DNA of 35,766 nucleotides from an uncultured Bacteroidales bacterium (GCA_945870315.1 CAMBRR010000013.1:1-35766); one strand, 5' to 3'; counted from the stretch's first letter, positions 18,250 through 26,886 are shown. The notes: generated by a model not told the origin, from the letters alone. Made by a program: numbers and translations.

Positions 18250-18265
18250 AAAGACAATCGGCAAA
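18234..18265 (-). promoter_or_regulatory. Promoter of amylase operon (TTTG-N20-TATATTTG)
   Basis: A textbook Bacteroidetes promoter on the minus strand: -33 TTTG (18265-18262), 20-bp spacer, -7 TATATTTG (18241-18234). It faces the amylase start at 18214 with a leader of only about 13 nt and is the best promoter for the whole amylase-to-trmN run. Confidence 0.75.
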
Positions 18266-18326
18266 TAAACCCAGATGAATAGTCCGATAGGAAGGATGAG
18301 CCGCGATAATAAGAGGACAAAGGCAT

Positions 18327-18980
18327 TCAAGCAAAAATAGAGCGTAAAACGCTCAGGGAATTGATGTTAATGGGAGAATCAATGTGGTATTCCAGGTATT
18401 TCAACACAATCGACAAGAGTTCATTCCGTTTTTCTCCGGAAAGTGGAATGAGCATTGAATCCGAAAAAGAATCTGTCAGGAATCTGTTCATCAAGCCAAA
18501 CGAATTGCCGGCAAAGGGCATCATATTTTCGGAAGAAGGGCTGAAGCCCATCACTACTGCCATCTCAAGCAAGAAACGTATGGGGAAATTGCTGAAATCT
18601 GACTCAAGGGCATCCAGCAGCAGGATGGAATGTTCGCACCATTGGTACAAGCCCTCCTCATAAGTTCCCTCCTTGAGCACCCGGAACAGGACTTCTGCCA
18701 TAAACATCGAGATCGAATTCTTATATATATCCGACCTTATGCCTATCAGGGAATGGACAGAGGAAAGGTTCTTTGCCGTGTAGAGATTAGACTTAGGATT
18801 TTCAATGATATCCGCTTCCAGGATTGTAAGCGGGAGGAAAAGAGTCGTCAAGGCCTTCTTTCCTACACCCCTTACAAGAAAACTCCGCCTTCCATACTCC
18901 TTGCTCAGGGTATGGAGGACGGTTGAATTCTCACCGAACCTAGTGCTATGAAGAACTATGAGTCCTGTATTTTTTATCAT
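18327..18980 (-). CDS. recO: DNA repair protein RecO
   Basis: Recombination mediator that loads RecA with RecR in the RecFOR pathway. The 217 residues begin with an OB-fold N-terminus (GLIVLHSTRFGENSTVLHTLS, then GRRSFLVRG) typical of Bacteroidetes RecO, followed by the helical domain. No CxxC zinc motif is seen, as in many Bacteroidetes RecO. Its ATG overlaps the rdgB stop by 4 bp, so the two are coupled. The last codons contain a hairpin and T-run that look like a terminator built into the gene's end. Confidence 0.88.
   Translation of the reverse strand: MIKNTGLIVLHSTRFGENSTVLHTLSKEYGRRSFLVRGVGKKALTTLFLPLTILEADIIENPKSNLYTAKNLSSVHSLIGIRSDIYKNSISMFMAEVLFRVLKEGTYEEGLYQWCEHSILLLDALESDFSNFPIRFLLEMAVVMGFSPSSENMMPFAGNSFGLMNRFLTDSFSDSMLIPLSGEKRNELLSIVLKYLEYHIDSPININSLSVLRSIFA
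18331..18354 (-). terminator. Intrinsic terminator overlapping recO 3' codons
   Basis: On the minus strand GAGCGT-TTT-ACGCTC (18354-18340) is a perfect 6-bp stem with a 3-nt loop, followed by TATTTTTGC. It ends just before the recO TGA at 18327-18329, inside the last codons of the gene. It would isolate the rdgB-recO unit from the amylase promoter downstream. Confidence 0.6.
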
Positions 18981-19615
18981 TTGTTTTCTGAGGTCTCGAA
19001 CCAGAGCGCCATCTGACGGAGAGCCTTTCCCCTATGGGAAACCGCATTCTTCTGCTCCTCGGTAACATCCGCGAGAGTTTTTCCCGGAAATTCATCGGCA
19101 AGGAAAACGGGGTCGTATCCAAAGCCGCCGTTTCCGGACTTTGCTCTTGCAATCCTGCCATCAAGCGAACCTTCAAAGAAATATGTCTTGCCCTTGTAAA
19201 TCAGGGTGATAACGCTTCTGAAGCGGGCTTTGCGAATCACGGGCTTTACCTTCAGGCCCATTGAAGCTGCCAGAGAAGCCTCGCACTCCTTGATTGCAAG
19301 TTCGTGAAGAAGTTTGTCCATATTCTTATTGAAATCCTTGTCTTCGGATGCATATCTTGCGGTATGTACACCTGGAGCTCCTCCAAGAGCATCAACCTCC
19401 AGTCCCGTATCATCTGCGAAACAATCGCAGCCACATTTGTCAAAAAGATAGTTGGCTTTCTGTAAAGAATTCGCCTTCAGAGTGTTACCCGTTTCAGGGA
19501 TATCCTCATCGATTCCAACTTTGGCAGGGGTGACCAGCTCAAACCCCCTTCCTAAAATTTCAGAAGCTTCACGCAGTTTGCCGCTATTGCCGGTCGCAAA
19601 AACCAATTTAATCAT
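18977..19615 (-). CDS. rdgB: dITP/XTP pyrophosphatase (RdgB/HAM1)
   Basis: Removes non-canonical purine triphosphates (dITP, XTP) as monophosphates, keeping the nucleotide pool clean. The 212-residue protein has FATGNSGK (6-13), CFADDTGLEVDAL, the GGFGYDPVF stretch and the C-terminal SHRGKAL, all diagnostic of the family. It carries about 15 more residues than E. coli RdgB. It is divergent from the protease gene and coupled to recO by a 4-bp overlap, giving a genome-maintenance operon. Confidence 0.96.
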   Translation of the reverse strand: MIKLVFATGNSGKLREASEILGRGFELVTPAKVGIDEDIPETGNTLKANSLQKANYLFDKCGCDCFADDTGLEVDALGGAPGVHTARYASEDKDFNKNMDKLLHELAIKECEASLAASMGLKVKPVIRKARFRSVITLIYKGKTYFFEGSLDGRIARAKSGNGGFGYDPVFLADEFPGKTLADVTEEQKNAVSHRGKALRQMALWFETSENK

Positions 19616-19659
19616 AAAACTGCTCCTTATACTATAATATTACTACTAAAAAACCGATG

Positions 19660-19667
19660 CAAAGGTA
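19660..19667 (-). promoter_or_regulatory. Candidate -7 box for rdgB-recO
   Basis: The minus strand reads TACCTTTG, a full TAnnTTTG match, 44 bp from the rdgB ATG. A TTG lies 25 bp upstream, longer than normal spacing, so the -33 is uncertain. Confidence 0.5.
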
Positions 19668-19678
19668 TAAAATTTTCA

Positions 19679-19686
19679 TATTTTTG
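19679..19686 (+). promoter_or_regulatory. Candidate -7 box for S41 protease
   Basis: TATTTTTG is a full -7 match, 24 bp upstream of the protease ATG and 11 bp from the opposed rdgB box. No -33 element is seen. Confidence 0.5.
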
Positions 19687-19710
19687 CATAAACAATATGA
19701 ACACCAGAAG

Positions 19711-21339
19711 ATGATGAACAAAAAAGGGACCATTGTAGCGGCGGGTATTGCGGCGCTGATTTTTTTATCTGCAATTTCCTCCTCGGCACAGTCTAAAGAC
19801 TTCAAGCTGGGGAAATGGACAGAAATCCACAATTCAATAATAAGAGAACTTAACAAGTCCTATGTGGACAGCCTCCCTGTGGACAGGATAATGAGAGCAG
19901 GAGTGGATGCAATGCTGGAGGCGCTGGATCCTTATACAATCTACATTCCTGAAGAGGAAAATGAAGACCTTCAAATGATGCTCTCCAAGACATACGGCGG
20001 CATCGGGGCCATCATTCACAAGAAAAAAGATGAAAATGTCATCATAAACGAGCCTTATTTCGGTTCACCGGCTTATAAGAACGGCCTTCAGTGTGGTGAC
20101 GAGATTCTGGAGATTGACTCGGTTCCCACCAAAGGCCTTGAAACGAAGGAAAGCAGCGACAGGATGAAGGGCAAGCCGGGGACAACGGTGGTTTTCAAGG
20201 TCAAGAAAGTCAGGAGCAACGATACTCTGGACATCCCTATAATTCGGGAAAGGATTCATTTTCCGGATATCGAATATGCGGGTATGCTCGACGACACCAC
20301 GGGATATATCCTTCAGAGCGGTTTTACAGAGAATGTTTCCGGTGAATTGAAGGAAGAGTTTATGAAACTCAAATCTCTCGGAATGAAAAGACTGGTCCTG
20401 GACCTCAGGGGAAACGGAGGAGGTCTGATGAGCGAAGCCATCAATATAGTATCCCTCTTCGTACCAAAAGGTTCCCTTGTGGTAAGCTCCAAAGGAAACG
20501 ATGAAAGGTCTCTCAAGGAATTCAGGACCGTTTCCGAACCTGTTGATACGCTCATCCCTCTGATAGTGATGATCGATTCCGGAAGCGCATCTTCTTCGGA
20601 AATCGTGACCGGAGCCCTTCAGGACCTTGACAGGGCGACTGTTATGGGCAAGAGAAGCTACGGCAAAGGCCTTGTCCAGTCCATAAGACCGCTGCCATAT
20701 AATGGTCAAATGAAAATCACGACTGCCAAGTATTACACCCCGAGCGGAAGATGCGTGCAAGCCATAGACTACGCCCACAGGAGCGAAGACGGCAGCGTAG
20801 GACATATTCCGGACTCGCTTACAAAGGAATTCCACACCCGCAGCGGTCGCATTGTAAGGGATGGAGGTGGAATAACCCCAGACATTGAAATTGAGGCTCC
20901 GTCATATAGCCGCTTGGTTTATTCCCTGGTAATGAATGGTATAATTGACCAATATGTATTGGAATTCGCCAGAAAAAGGGAACTGACAGGAAATGTAGAC
21001 GATTTCCACTATTCAGACGAAGACTTCGAGGAATTTGTCAACTTTGCCAAAACGCAGGAATTCGACTACAGGAGCAGCGCCAGGACACTTTTCGACCAGA
21101 TGAAAAAGGAACTGGAGAAAGACGGCCTAGCAGAATCAATGAGAGAAGAGCTTTCTGCACTCGAAAAGGCTATGCAGATGGACAAAGAAAGGTTCATCAG
21201 ACTGAAAAAGGATGAAATCATCCCGTTCATAGAAGAGGAACTCGCCACCAGATTCTGGTATCAGGAAGCCGGAATAAGGGTTCGGCTCAGATATGACAAG
21301 CAGTTGGAAAAGGCTTTGAAGACTCCGATGCTTTTCTGA
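19711..21339 (+). CDS. C-terminal processing peptidase (S41 family, CtpA/Prc-like)
   Basis: Periplasmic serine protease that degrades or trims proteins from their C-termini. The 542-residue protein has a signal peptide (cleavage likely after SSSAQ, near 27), a PDZ domain (about 90-170, with YGGIGA and LQCGDEILEID) and the S41 catalytic core: DLRGNGGG, SGSASSSEIV with probable nucleophile S294, and YGKGLVQ with general base K319. The 25-residue Ser-Lys spacing equals that in E. coli Prc. An acidic/basic helical C-terminal tail follows. ATGATG at 19711/19714 directly precedes the signal peptide; an earlier in-frame start at 19657 would lie within the promoter. It ends 8 bp from the convergent tatC. 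Confidence 0.95.
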   Translation: MMNKKGTIVAAGIAALIFLSAISSSAQSKDFKLGKWTEIHNSIIRELNKSYVDSLPVDRIMRAGVDAMLEALDPYTIYIPEEENEDLQMMLSKTYGGIGAIIHKKKDENVIINEPYFGSPAYKNGLQCGDEILEIDSVPTKGLETKESSDRMKGKPGTTVVFKVKKVRSNDTLDIPIIRERIHFPDIEYAGMLDDTTGYILQSGFTENVSGELKEEFMKLKSLGMKRLVLDLRGNGGGLMSEAINIVSLFVPKGSLVVSSKGNDERSLKEFRTVSEPVDTLIPLIVMIDSGSASSSEIVTGALQDLDRATVMGKRSYGKGLVQSIRPLPYNGQMKITTAKYYTPSGRCVQAIDYAHRSEDGSVGHIPDSLTKEFHTRSGRIVRDGGGITPDIEIEAPSYSRLVYSLVMNGIIDQYVLEFARKRELTGNVDDFHYSDEDFEEFVNFAKTQEFDYRSSARTLFDQMKKELEKDGLAESMREELSALEKAMQMDKERFIRLKKDEIIPFIEEELATRFWYQEAGIRVRLRYDKQLEKALKTPMLF

Positions 21340-21347
21340 ATGGAGCC

Positions 21348-22148
21348 CTAATTACGGACGATCTTGACGGAAAGTTCATACAGAAGATACAACGGCAGGA
21401 ATACCACCATAAGGGTGAACGGGTCGCCTGTAGGGGTTATCATCGCCGCCAGAACAAGAAGAATCACCACGGCATAACGCCTGTATTTTTTCAGGAAATC
21501 CTTGTTGATAAGCCCTAGACGGGAAAGAACCCAGGCCAGCAGAGGGATTTCAAATACCAGCCCCATCACCATTATCATCATCAGGAAACTTCCCATATAG
21601 GAATTGAGGCTGATTTGATTGGTAATTGCGCCACTTAGCTGATAGTCAGCAAGAAAATGGAATGTAAAAGGGAAAATTACAGTATATCCGACAGCACAGC
21701 CGAGATAAAACATCACCGTACCGAAGAGAAAGGCAGTTCTGACACTGCCTTTTTCCGTCTCATACAGGGCAGGTGAAATGAATTTCCAAACCTCGAATAT
21801 GACATAGGGAAACGCCACAACAAGCGACAGCCAAAAGGATGTGCTGATGTGTGTCATAAACTGGGAAGCAACGTTGATGTTTATGATTTCTACCCGAAAA
21901 TCCGGCGATGCAAAATCCGGAAGGAAAGGAAGTCTGGAGGACAGATTCCCAAGAAAGCGATATAAAAAGAAATCGGAAGTAGTGGGGCCCAAAATTATTG
22001 TATCAAATATCTTGGGCATAAACAGGAAAAGAACCACCATCGCAACAAGCACGACGGCGGCAATCCTGAAAAACATCCACCTCAGCACTTCAAGATGGTC
22101 CCAGAAGGACATCTCTTGAGTCTGGGGGTTGTCCTGGCTACTGCTCAT
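21348..22148 (-). CDS. tatC: Sec-independent translocase TatC
   Basis: Multispanning core of the twin-arginine translocon, which binds RR signal peptides of folded substrates. The 266-residue protein has the conserved cytoplasmic N-terminus FWDHLEVLRW (HLEELR in other species), about six membrane helices, the periplasmic loop FISPALYETEK and the late ITPTGDP motif. A longer than usual first periplasmic loop (about 60-90) is visible. Its ATG overlaps the tatA stop by one base (TAATG), so translation is coupled. It is the last gene of queH-tatA-tatC. Confidence 0.96.
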   Translation of the reverse strand: MSSSQDNPQTQEMSFWDHLEVLRWMFFRIAAVVLVAMVVLFLFMPKIFDTIILGPTTSDFFLYRFLGNLSSRLPFLPDFASPDFRVEIININVASQFMTHISTSFWLSLVVAFPYVIFEVWKFISPALYETEKGSVRTAFLFGTVMFYLGCAVGYTVIFPFTFHFLADYQLSGAITNQISLNSYMGSFLMMIMVMGLVFEIPLLAWVLSRLGLINKDFLKKYRRYAVVILLVLAAMITPTGDPFTLMVVFLPLYLLYELSVKIVRN

Positions 22149-22360
22149 TATTCCGATTTGTCGGTTTTATCAGTGTTTGAGCCAGTATCGTTGATGTCTT
22201 TCTCTATTTCATTCATCCCATCCTTGAAACTCTTGACACCTTTGCCAAGACCCTTCATCAGTTCCGGAATCTTCTTTCCGCCAAAGAGAAGAAGTACAAT
22301 GAGGGCAAGGACGATGATTTCGCCCATACCGATGTTACCAAGAAAAAGTAATGTTTTCAT
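22148..22360 (-). CDS. tatA: Sec-independent translocase TatA
   Basis: Pore-forming subunit of the Tat system. The 70-residue protein has an N-terminal helix ([20 protein letters not shown]), the hinge FGGKKIPEL, an amphipathic helix ([15 protein letters not shown]) and an acidic soluble tail. No separate tatB is in the window, so this looks like a minimal TatA/TatC system, common in Bacteroidetes. It lies 6 bp after queH and is coupled to tatC. Confidence 0.95.
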   Translation of the reverse strand: MKTLLFLGNIGMGEIIVLALIVLLLFGGKKIPELMKGLGKGVKSFKDGMNEIEKDINDTGSNTDKTDKSE

Positions 22361-22366
22361 TTTTAA

Positions 22367-22972
22367 TTATTTATCTAATTCACACCTTATTTCTTCCGGG
22401 ATGCTGAACTCACAGCCGCAATAAAGCTGGTTGTAGAAATTCTGCTCCTTTATTATCTGTGACCTACGCTCCTGCAGACCACCTTTACGCCAATTTTGCC
22501 CCCACCATATGACTCCTTCCACCTGGGAGCAAGCCCACTCACCGGCGAGATTGATCTGCTCAAGAGACTTCCAGCGGGAAGACGCCAAGGTGGTGGTCAG
22601 GACTCTATATCCGTTTTGCGCAGCATAGGCAGCCGCCTTGAGCAATCTGTATTCAAAGCACTTGAGACATCGTCCTCCTCTTTCCGGCTCTGCTTCAAGA
22701 CCTTTCACAGAGTCCAGCCAAAGGCTATGGTCATAGTCTGCATCAACTATCTTCAACCCAAGGGAAGAGGCATACCTTGTGCATTCATCCTTGCGGCGAA
22801 GATATTCCTGATATGGGAAAATGTTGGGATTGCAATAATATATCACAGGACGCACGCCCTCCTTCATCAAGCGTTCGATTATCGCTCCGGAGCAAGGCGC
22901 ACAACAGGTATGAAGCAATATTTCCTTTTCCCCGAAGGGTACCTGCAAGGTTTCTTTCCCTGACTTTCCCAT
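22367..22972 (-). CDS. queH: Epoxyqueuosine reductase QueH
   Basis: Final step of queuosine tRNA modification by the non-cobalamin enzyme. The 201-residue protein has HTCCAPCS (C23, C24, C27), RCLKC (C102, C105) and YCGC (C185, C187), the cysteine set expected for iron-sulfur and metal binding in QueH (DUF208). The start at 22972 is chosen because an in-frame ATG at 23011 overlaps the promoter elements at 22982-23011. The leader is then only a few nucleotides. It heads an operon with tatA-tatC, to which it has no obvious functional tie. Confidence 0.93.
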   Translation of the reverse strand: MGKSGKETLQVPFGEKEILLHTCCAPCSGAIIERLMKEGVRPVIYYCNPNIFPYQEYLRRKDECTRYASSLGLKIVDADYDHSLWLDSVKGLEAEPERGGRCLKCFEYRLLKAAAYAAQNGYRVLTTTLASSRWKSLEQINLAGEWACSQVEGVIWWGQNWRKGGLQERRSQIIKEQNFYNQLYCGCEFSIPEEIRCELDK

Positions 22973-22981
22973 ATACCCTTG

Positions 22982-23011
22982 CAAAGATACGAATTTACAC
23001 AAGTTTCGCAA
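22982..23011 (-). promoter_or_regulatory. queH-tatAC promoter (TTG-N19-TATCTTTG)
   Basis: The minus strand has TTG at 23011-23009, a 19-bp spacer, and TATCTTTG at 22989-22982. The box is only 9 bp upstream of the queH ATG, implying a very short leader. Confidence 0.65.
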
Positions 23012-23039
23012 GTGAGGTCGTTATTAAAAAGAAACTCGT

Positions 23040-23047
23040 TACATTTG
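23040..23047 (+). promoter_or_regulatory. Candidate -7 box for nhaC
   Basis: TACATTTG is a full -7 match, 20 bp upstream of the nhaC ATG at 23068. No clear -33 element. Confidence 0.5.
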
Positions 23048-23067
23048 CAGTCGCAAAAAGACGAAAT

Positions 23068-24420
23068 ATGGGAATAATACCTGACAGATATATGACAGAA
23101 CTCTCACGTCGACTGCGCGAGGGAATTCAAAGATATGAAAGAGGCAGGGTCGGAGGATGGCTCGCTCTGAGTCCGCTGCTGGTTTTCCTCGGAGTGTATC
23201 TGCTGTCTTCACTGGTGGAAGGAGATTTCTACAAGATTCCGGTTTCATCGGTATTTTTGATTGCTTCTATCTGGGCCGTTTTCATCTGCAAAGGGAAAAA
23301 CATCGAGGAAAAAATAGCTATATTTTCACAAGGGGCCGGTGACAAGAACGTGCTTCTGATGATATGGATATTTGTACTTGCGGGAGCATTTGCAGCTACC
23401 GCAAAACAGATTGGAGCAATTGACGCTACAGTAAACCTGACACTGAAAATCCTGCCTGGGAAACTCTTATACGCTGGATTGTTCTTGGCAGCCTGTTTTA
23501 TTTCAATGTCTGTGGGAACTAGCGTGGGCACCATCGTGGCCCTAGTACCCATTGCGGCGGGAATAGCTTCTGAAACAGGGTGCAGCGTGGCGTTCATAAC
23601 GGCAATCATTGTGGGAGGGGCCTTTTTCGGAGATAACCTTTCTTTCATTTCTGACACAACCATTGCCGCAACACGAACACAGAATTGCTCTATGTCAGAC
23701 AAGTTCAAGGCAAACCTTAGCATCGCAGCACCAGCAGCAGTCATAGTTTCTGTCATCTATGTGGTTATGGGACTTTCTGTCAACTATTCGCCTCAGATTG
23801 GTGCAGTAGATTGGGTTCTTCTCCTTCCATACATTCTAATCATCGCACTTTCCATCTCCGGGATGAACGTATCAGTAGTACTGCTGTGCGGACTTGCAGT
23901 AAATGCAATTATAGGATTTTCAACGGGATGCGCAGGATGGAGCGACTTTCTCGGGGCAGTTGGAAATGGCATCAGCGGAATGGGAGACCTCATAATCGTG
24001 ACCTTGCTCGCCGGAGGAATGCTTGAAGTCATACGAGTCTGCGGAGGCCTGGACTTCATTGTCGAAGGTCTTACAAAACACGTCAAAGGGAAAAGAGGGG
24101 CAGAACTGGGCATTGCCGCCCTTGTATCTCTGGCCAATCTATGCACAGCCAACAACACCATCGCCATCATCACGACAGGAAGAATTGCAAGAGAACTGAC
24201 AGAAAAGTTCGGACTCGATCCGCGCAAAAGCGCCAGCATTCTAGATACGTTTTCCTGCCTGATACAGGGCATAATCCCATATGGAGCTCAATTACTGATG
24301 GCTTCCGGACTAGCTGGAATTTCTTCAGTATCAATCATTTCTCACCTCTACTATCCTTTCACCCTGGGAATTCTGGCCATCTTCTCCATCCTTTTCCGCT
24401 TTCCTCGCAGATACTCCTAA
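23068..24420 (+). CDS. nhaC: Na+/H+ antiporter, NhaC family
   Basis: Inner-membrane secondary transporter of the NhaC/ion-transporter superfamily, likely exchanging Na+ (or organic acid/proton) for H+. The 450-residue protein has about eleven membrane segments and the family blocks SVGTSVGTIVALVPIAAGI, GGAFFGDNLSFISDTTIAA and, in the second repeat, LCTANNTIAIITTGRIA. A short charged cytoplasmic N-terminus precedes the first helix. I chose the ATG at 23068 because it follows a -7 box; an in-frame ATG at 23092 is possible, and the longer open frame upstream has no membrane-protein character. Its last 30 codons overlap the convergent OstA-like gene. Ion specificity is not certain. Confidence 0.88.
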   Translation: MGIIPDRYMTELSRRLREGIQRYERGRVGGWLALSPLLVFLGVYLLSSLVEGDFYKIPVSSVFLIASIWAVFICKGKNIEEKIAIFSQGAGDKNVLLMIWIFVLAGAFAATAKQIGAIDATVNLTLKILPGKLLYAGLFLAACFISMSVGTSVGTIVALVPIAAGIASETGCSVAFITAIIVGGAFFGDNLSFISDTTIAATRTQNCSMSDKFKANLSIAAPAAVIVSVIYVVMGLSVNYSPQIGAVDWVLLLPYILIIALSISGMNVSVVLLCGLAVNAIIGFSTGCAGWSDFLGAVGNGISGMGDLIIVTLLAGGMLEVIRVCGGLDFIVEGLTKHVKGKRGAELGIAALVSLANLCTANNTIAIITTGRIARELTEKFGLDPRKSASILDTFSCLIQGIIPYGAQLLMASGLAGISSVSIISHLYYPFTLGILAIFSILFRFPRRYS

Positions 24421-26886
24421 GGATTTTTTGCCCCTATATTTTTCAATATATTTTTCCAGCAATTCTGCATCCTTCCTGGTCTGTTCCAAATAATCCAGGT
24501 AGGCTTTACGTTTCTTTTTACGGAGTTTCTGGAGTTTTTTCTCCTGGCGGGCTTTGGCTCTGGCAGCATCCCTTTCGTCAAGTCGTTTCCATTTTTCCTC
24601 CAGCGCTTTCTGTTTCGCAGCCTGTTTCTTTTCAGCTTCCTTTTTCTTTAGAGCCTTCTTTTCCGCCTTGGAGAGTTTTTCCTCCTTGTTGATTGTCGTA
24701 TTAGGAAGCTCAGTCAGAACAAAAGAGGAGTCCTGAGGAAGTGGAGTCACTGAAGAAAGACTATCCGGCTGCTGAAGTTCCGGCTGTTGGGCTAGAGAGT
24801 CCACAAGGGCAGATGATGGTATGGAATCCACTTGCGGCATGGTCTTCACTGTATCTGCCGCTGCCATCATTTCCCTTTCTCTTTGACGAATTGCATTTAT
24901 GGAATCCCTGATATGGATGCGTTTGTAAACATCTTTCATATAGCCAGGGAAATAGATGTCTGTCTGGGTGAATTTTGCCCTTGGCCTGGATTTGTAGGAT
25001 TTACGCTGTGACGGTCTCAACGAAAGAGTTGTTATGTCATTACGGTCTTTTGGACGACGTTCCGGATACCATACAAAGCCTTTGAGGCGTTGCTCGTCCT
25101 GCGTCATCTGCACTACCGGATAACCGTCATTCTTGACCTCATCAAAATAATATACCCGCTGGATTTCTCCATTGGAGAAACTGGCAGAAATCATCTTCGA
25201 CTCCGATTTGTTCACTGTCGCAAGACATTCATTCTCCTCAAGGAAGAAAACAGCGGAGGCTCCTCCAAGCACGTCAAAGCGTTCCAATTCACCTTTTGAG
25301 TCGAAGAAAGCAAGCATTTCCGCACCCTTTATCTGGTCGAAATGAATGGAGTCTTCCTGTATGGTTATAAAGGAATTGGACATCAGGTTGGCCTTTTCCA
25401 TCGCGTTGTTACGGATTACGATGGTTATGCTGTCCGCACTGTATTGTCGTGTACCTTCCTGCCATACAATCGGCTCCACAAACAGCCTTGCAAGCGAATC
25501 CAGATCACTGTAAAGCAGGGAATCACATACCACCTGAAGGTCTTTGCGGAAAATTCTAACCTTCTTCAGCGCGCTGAGGAACCCTATCTTGGTGCTGTCC
25601 TTAGGGACAGGGGCAACCAGGGAATCCACTATGCCAAGGCTATCAGCCACGCCAAGGGAATCCGCCCTGTCAGAAGTACCCTTGACAGCAAGGGTATCTG
25701 CGGCTGGAACGGCCCGGGACTCAGGACGGGGCTCAGGACGGGACTTCGGTTTCTGGGCAGCCGGGCGATAATTCGGGTCATTCTTGGCCTGTTCTTCAGC
25801 AGCTTTTGCAGCCTCTTCAGCCGCCTTCTTGCGGAATGTTCCCACAGGATCGACATCAAGATTCTTCAGCCTCAGTTTTGCATCCTCAACCAATGAGCTA
25901 TCAATATCACACTTACTAATTGTCTGATATACAAGCTTTTCTGCCCCCACATAAACTGTATCAAGCACACCCTCGTTATTTTCCGTTCTTGAAATCACTG
26001 CAGGAGAACGAGTCATTGTCACCTTTGAAAGGGAATCCTGATACTCTATCCTGCCGGCAAGAGCATAGACATTTCTCGTTGTATCGGACACCTGTGCATT
26101 GCCGAGCATCTCCACATCCGAGGTCAACCTATTGAAATAGAGGCTGTCACACCAGCCTTCCTGGTCAGTGGAAAGGACATGTACATTACGATTGAATAAA
26201 AACAACTCTCTTGAACGGTCATACCATCCATCGGAAGAAGATAGCATATCGTCATCCTTCCAGGCATCTGTGCCAAAGAAGAAATGAGCCATATTCTTGT
26301 CTGACTGATACTTAAGCTTTCCGGTCTTGACAAAGACAGAGTCAGTGAACATATTTACATCCTGCTCGAAAGTGAAGGTCTTTACCTTTGATTCATATGT
26401 TCCATTGATACTCTCTATAATCTGCCCGTCCTTATCACGCATTGCACCACCGTTGCGAAAAACAGCCACCGAATCCTTCGTATTGTAATCCAAATGCCTG
26501 GTTCGCAACATATTGTGGTCCTTGTCTTCGAGCTGGACCACAGAACCGCGAAACTGAGCCAGATCTGAATCGATGAGATATGTCAATTTATCCCCCTTAA
26601 GGACAGTTTCCTCCTGAAGAATGCTCACATTGCCCCAGGCATCTATCACCCTGGTCTCCACATTCCAGAAGGCAGTGTCACAGATAAGATATGTGTTGTT
26701 ATGAAGAAACCTTGCTGGGCCTATGATTTTCCTGTAGCGCCCACCTTCCAAATCCACAGTTTGGGCAGATTGTGCGCTTAGCAGAACCACCAGAGAATCC
26801 TTCTGACCGCTATCCTGGGCAGAAAGAGGCAACCCAGCAAGAGCCAGAAGGGTAGAAAGGAAAAATATGATTCTGCACAAATGCAT
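24331..26886 (-). CDS. OstA/LptA-like periplasmic protein with charged C-terminal tail
   Basis: An 851-residue exported protein (signal peptide ending LSAQ, near 24) with OstA-like beta-jellyroll repeats: a first set at about 25-330 (for example YRKIIGPARFLHNNTYLICD) and a second at about 440-610. Between them is an Ala/Glu helix and a Pro/Arg- and DSLG-rich linker (about 350-430). The tail (about 730-825) is very rich in Lys/Glu and probably helical, ending in an acidic stretch. By family it should bind or transfer lipopolysaccharide near LptD; the exact role of these large Bacteroidetes OstA-like proteins is not established. It directly follows the SurA-like gene (no gap), in an operon with two foldase-type proteins. 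Its 3' end overlaps nhaC by 90 bp. Confidence 0.8.
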   Translation of the reverse strand: MHLCRIIFFLSTLLALAGLPLSAQDSGQKDSLVVLLSAQSAQTVDLEGGRYRKIIGPARFLHNNTYLICDTAFWNVETRVIDAWGNVSILQEETVLKGDKLTYLIDSDLAQFRGSVVQLEDKDHNMLRTRHLDYNTKDSVAVFRNGGAMRDKDGQIIESINGTYESKVKTFTFEQDVNMFTDSVFVKTGKLKYQSDKNMAHFFFGTDAWKDDDMLSSSDGWYDRSRELFLFNRNVHVLSTDQEGWCDSLYFNRLTSDVEMLGNAQVSDTTRNVYALAGRIEYQDSLSKVTMTRSPAVISRTENNEGVLDTVYVGAEKLVYQTISKCDIDSSLVEDAKLRLKNLDVDPVGTFRKKAAEEAAKAAEEQAKNDPNYRPAAQKPKSRPEPRPESRAVPAADTLAVKGTSDRADSLGVADSLGIVDSLVAPVPKDSTKIGFLSALKKVRIFRKDLQVVCDSLLYSDLDSLARLFVEPIVWQEGTRQYSADSITIVIRNNAMEKANLMSNSFITIQEDSIHFDQIKGAEMLAFFDSKGELERFDVLGGASAVFFLEENECLATVNKSESKMISASFSNGEIQRVYYFDEVKNDGYPVVQMTQDEQRLKGFVWYPERRPKDRNDITTLSLRPSQRKSYKSRPRAKFTQTDIYFPGYMKDVYKRIHIRDSINAIRQREREMMAAADTVKTMPQVDSIPSSALVDSLAQQPELQQPDSLSSVTPLPQDSSFVLTELPNTTINKEEKLSKAEKKALKKKEAEKKQAAKQKALEEKWKRLDERDAARAKARQEKKLQKLRKKKRKAYLDYLEQTRKDAELLEKYIEKYRGKKSLGVSARKAEKDGEDGQNSQGERIVEVRND

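Noticed and set aside
20065..20835. Minus-strand open frame of 256 codons inside the S41 protease
   Set aside because: Antisense to PDZ and catalytic core; His/Phe-rich composition typical of a shadow frame.
22973..23067. Possible preQ1 riboswitch upstream of queH
   Set aside because: The promoter leaves only a few bases of leader on the queH side, too little for an aptamer, and no C-rich preQ1-type hairpin is seen.
24141..24692. Plus-strand open frame of 183 codons across the nhaC/OstA-like junction
   Set aside because: Out of frame with nhaC and antisense to the OstA-like tail; low-complexity Ser/Phe/Pro sequence.
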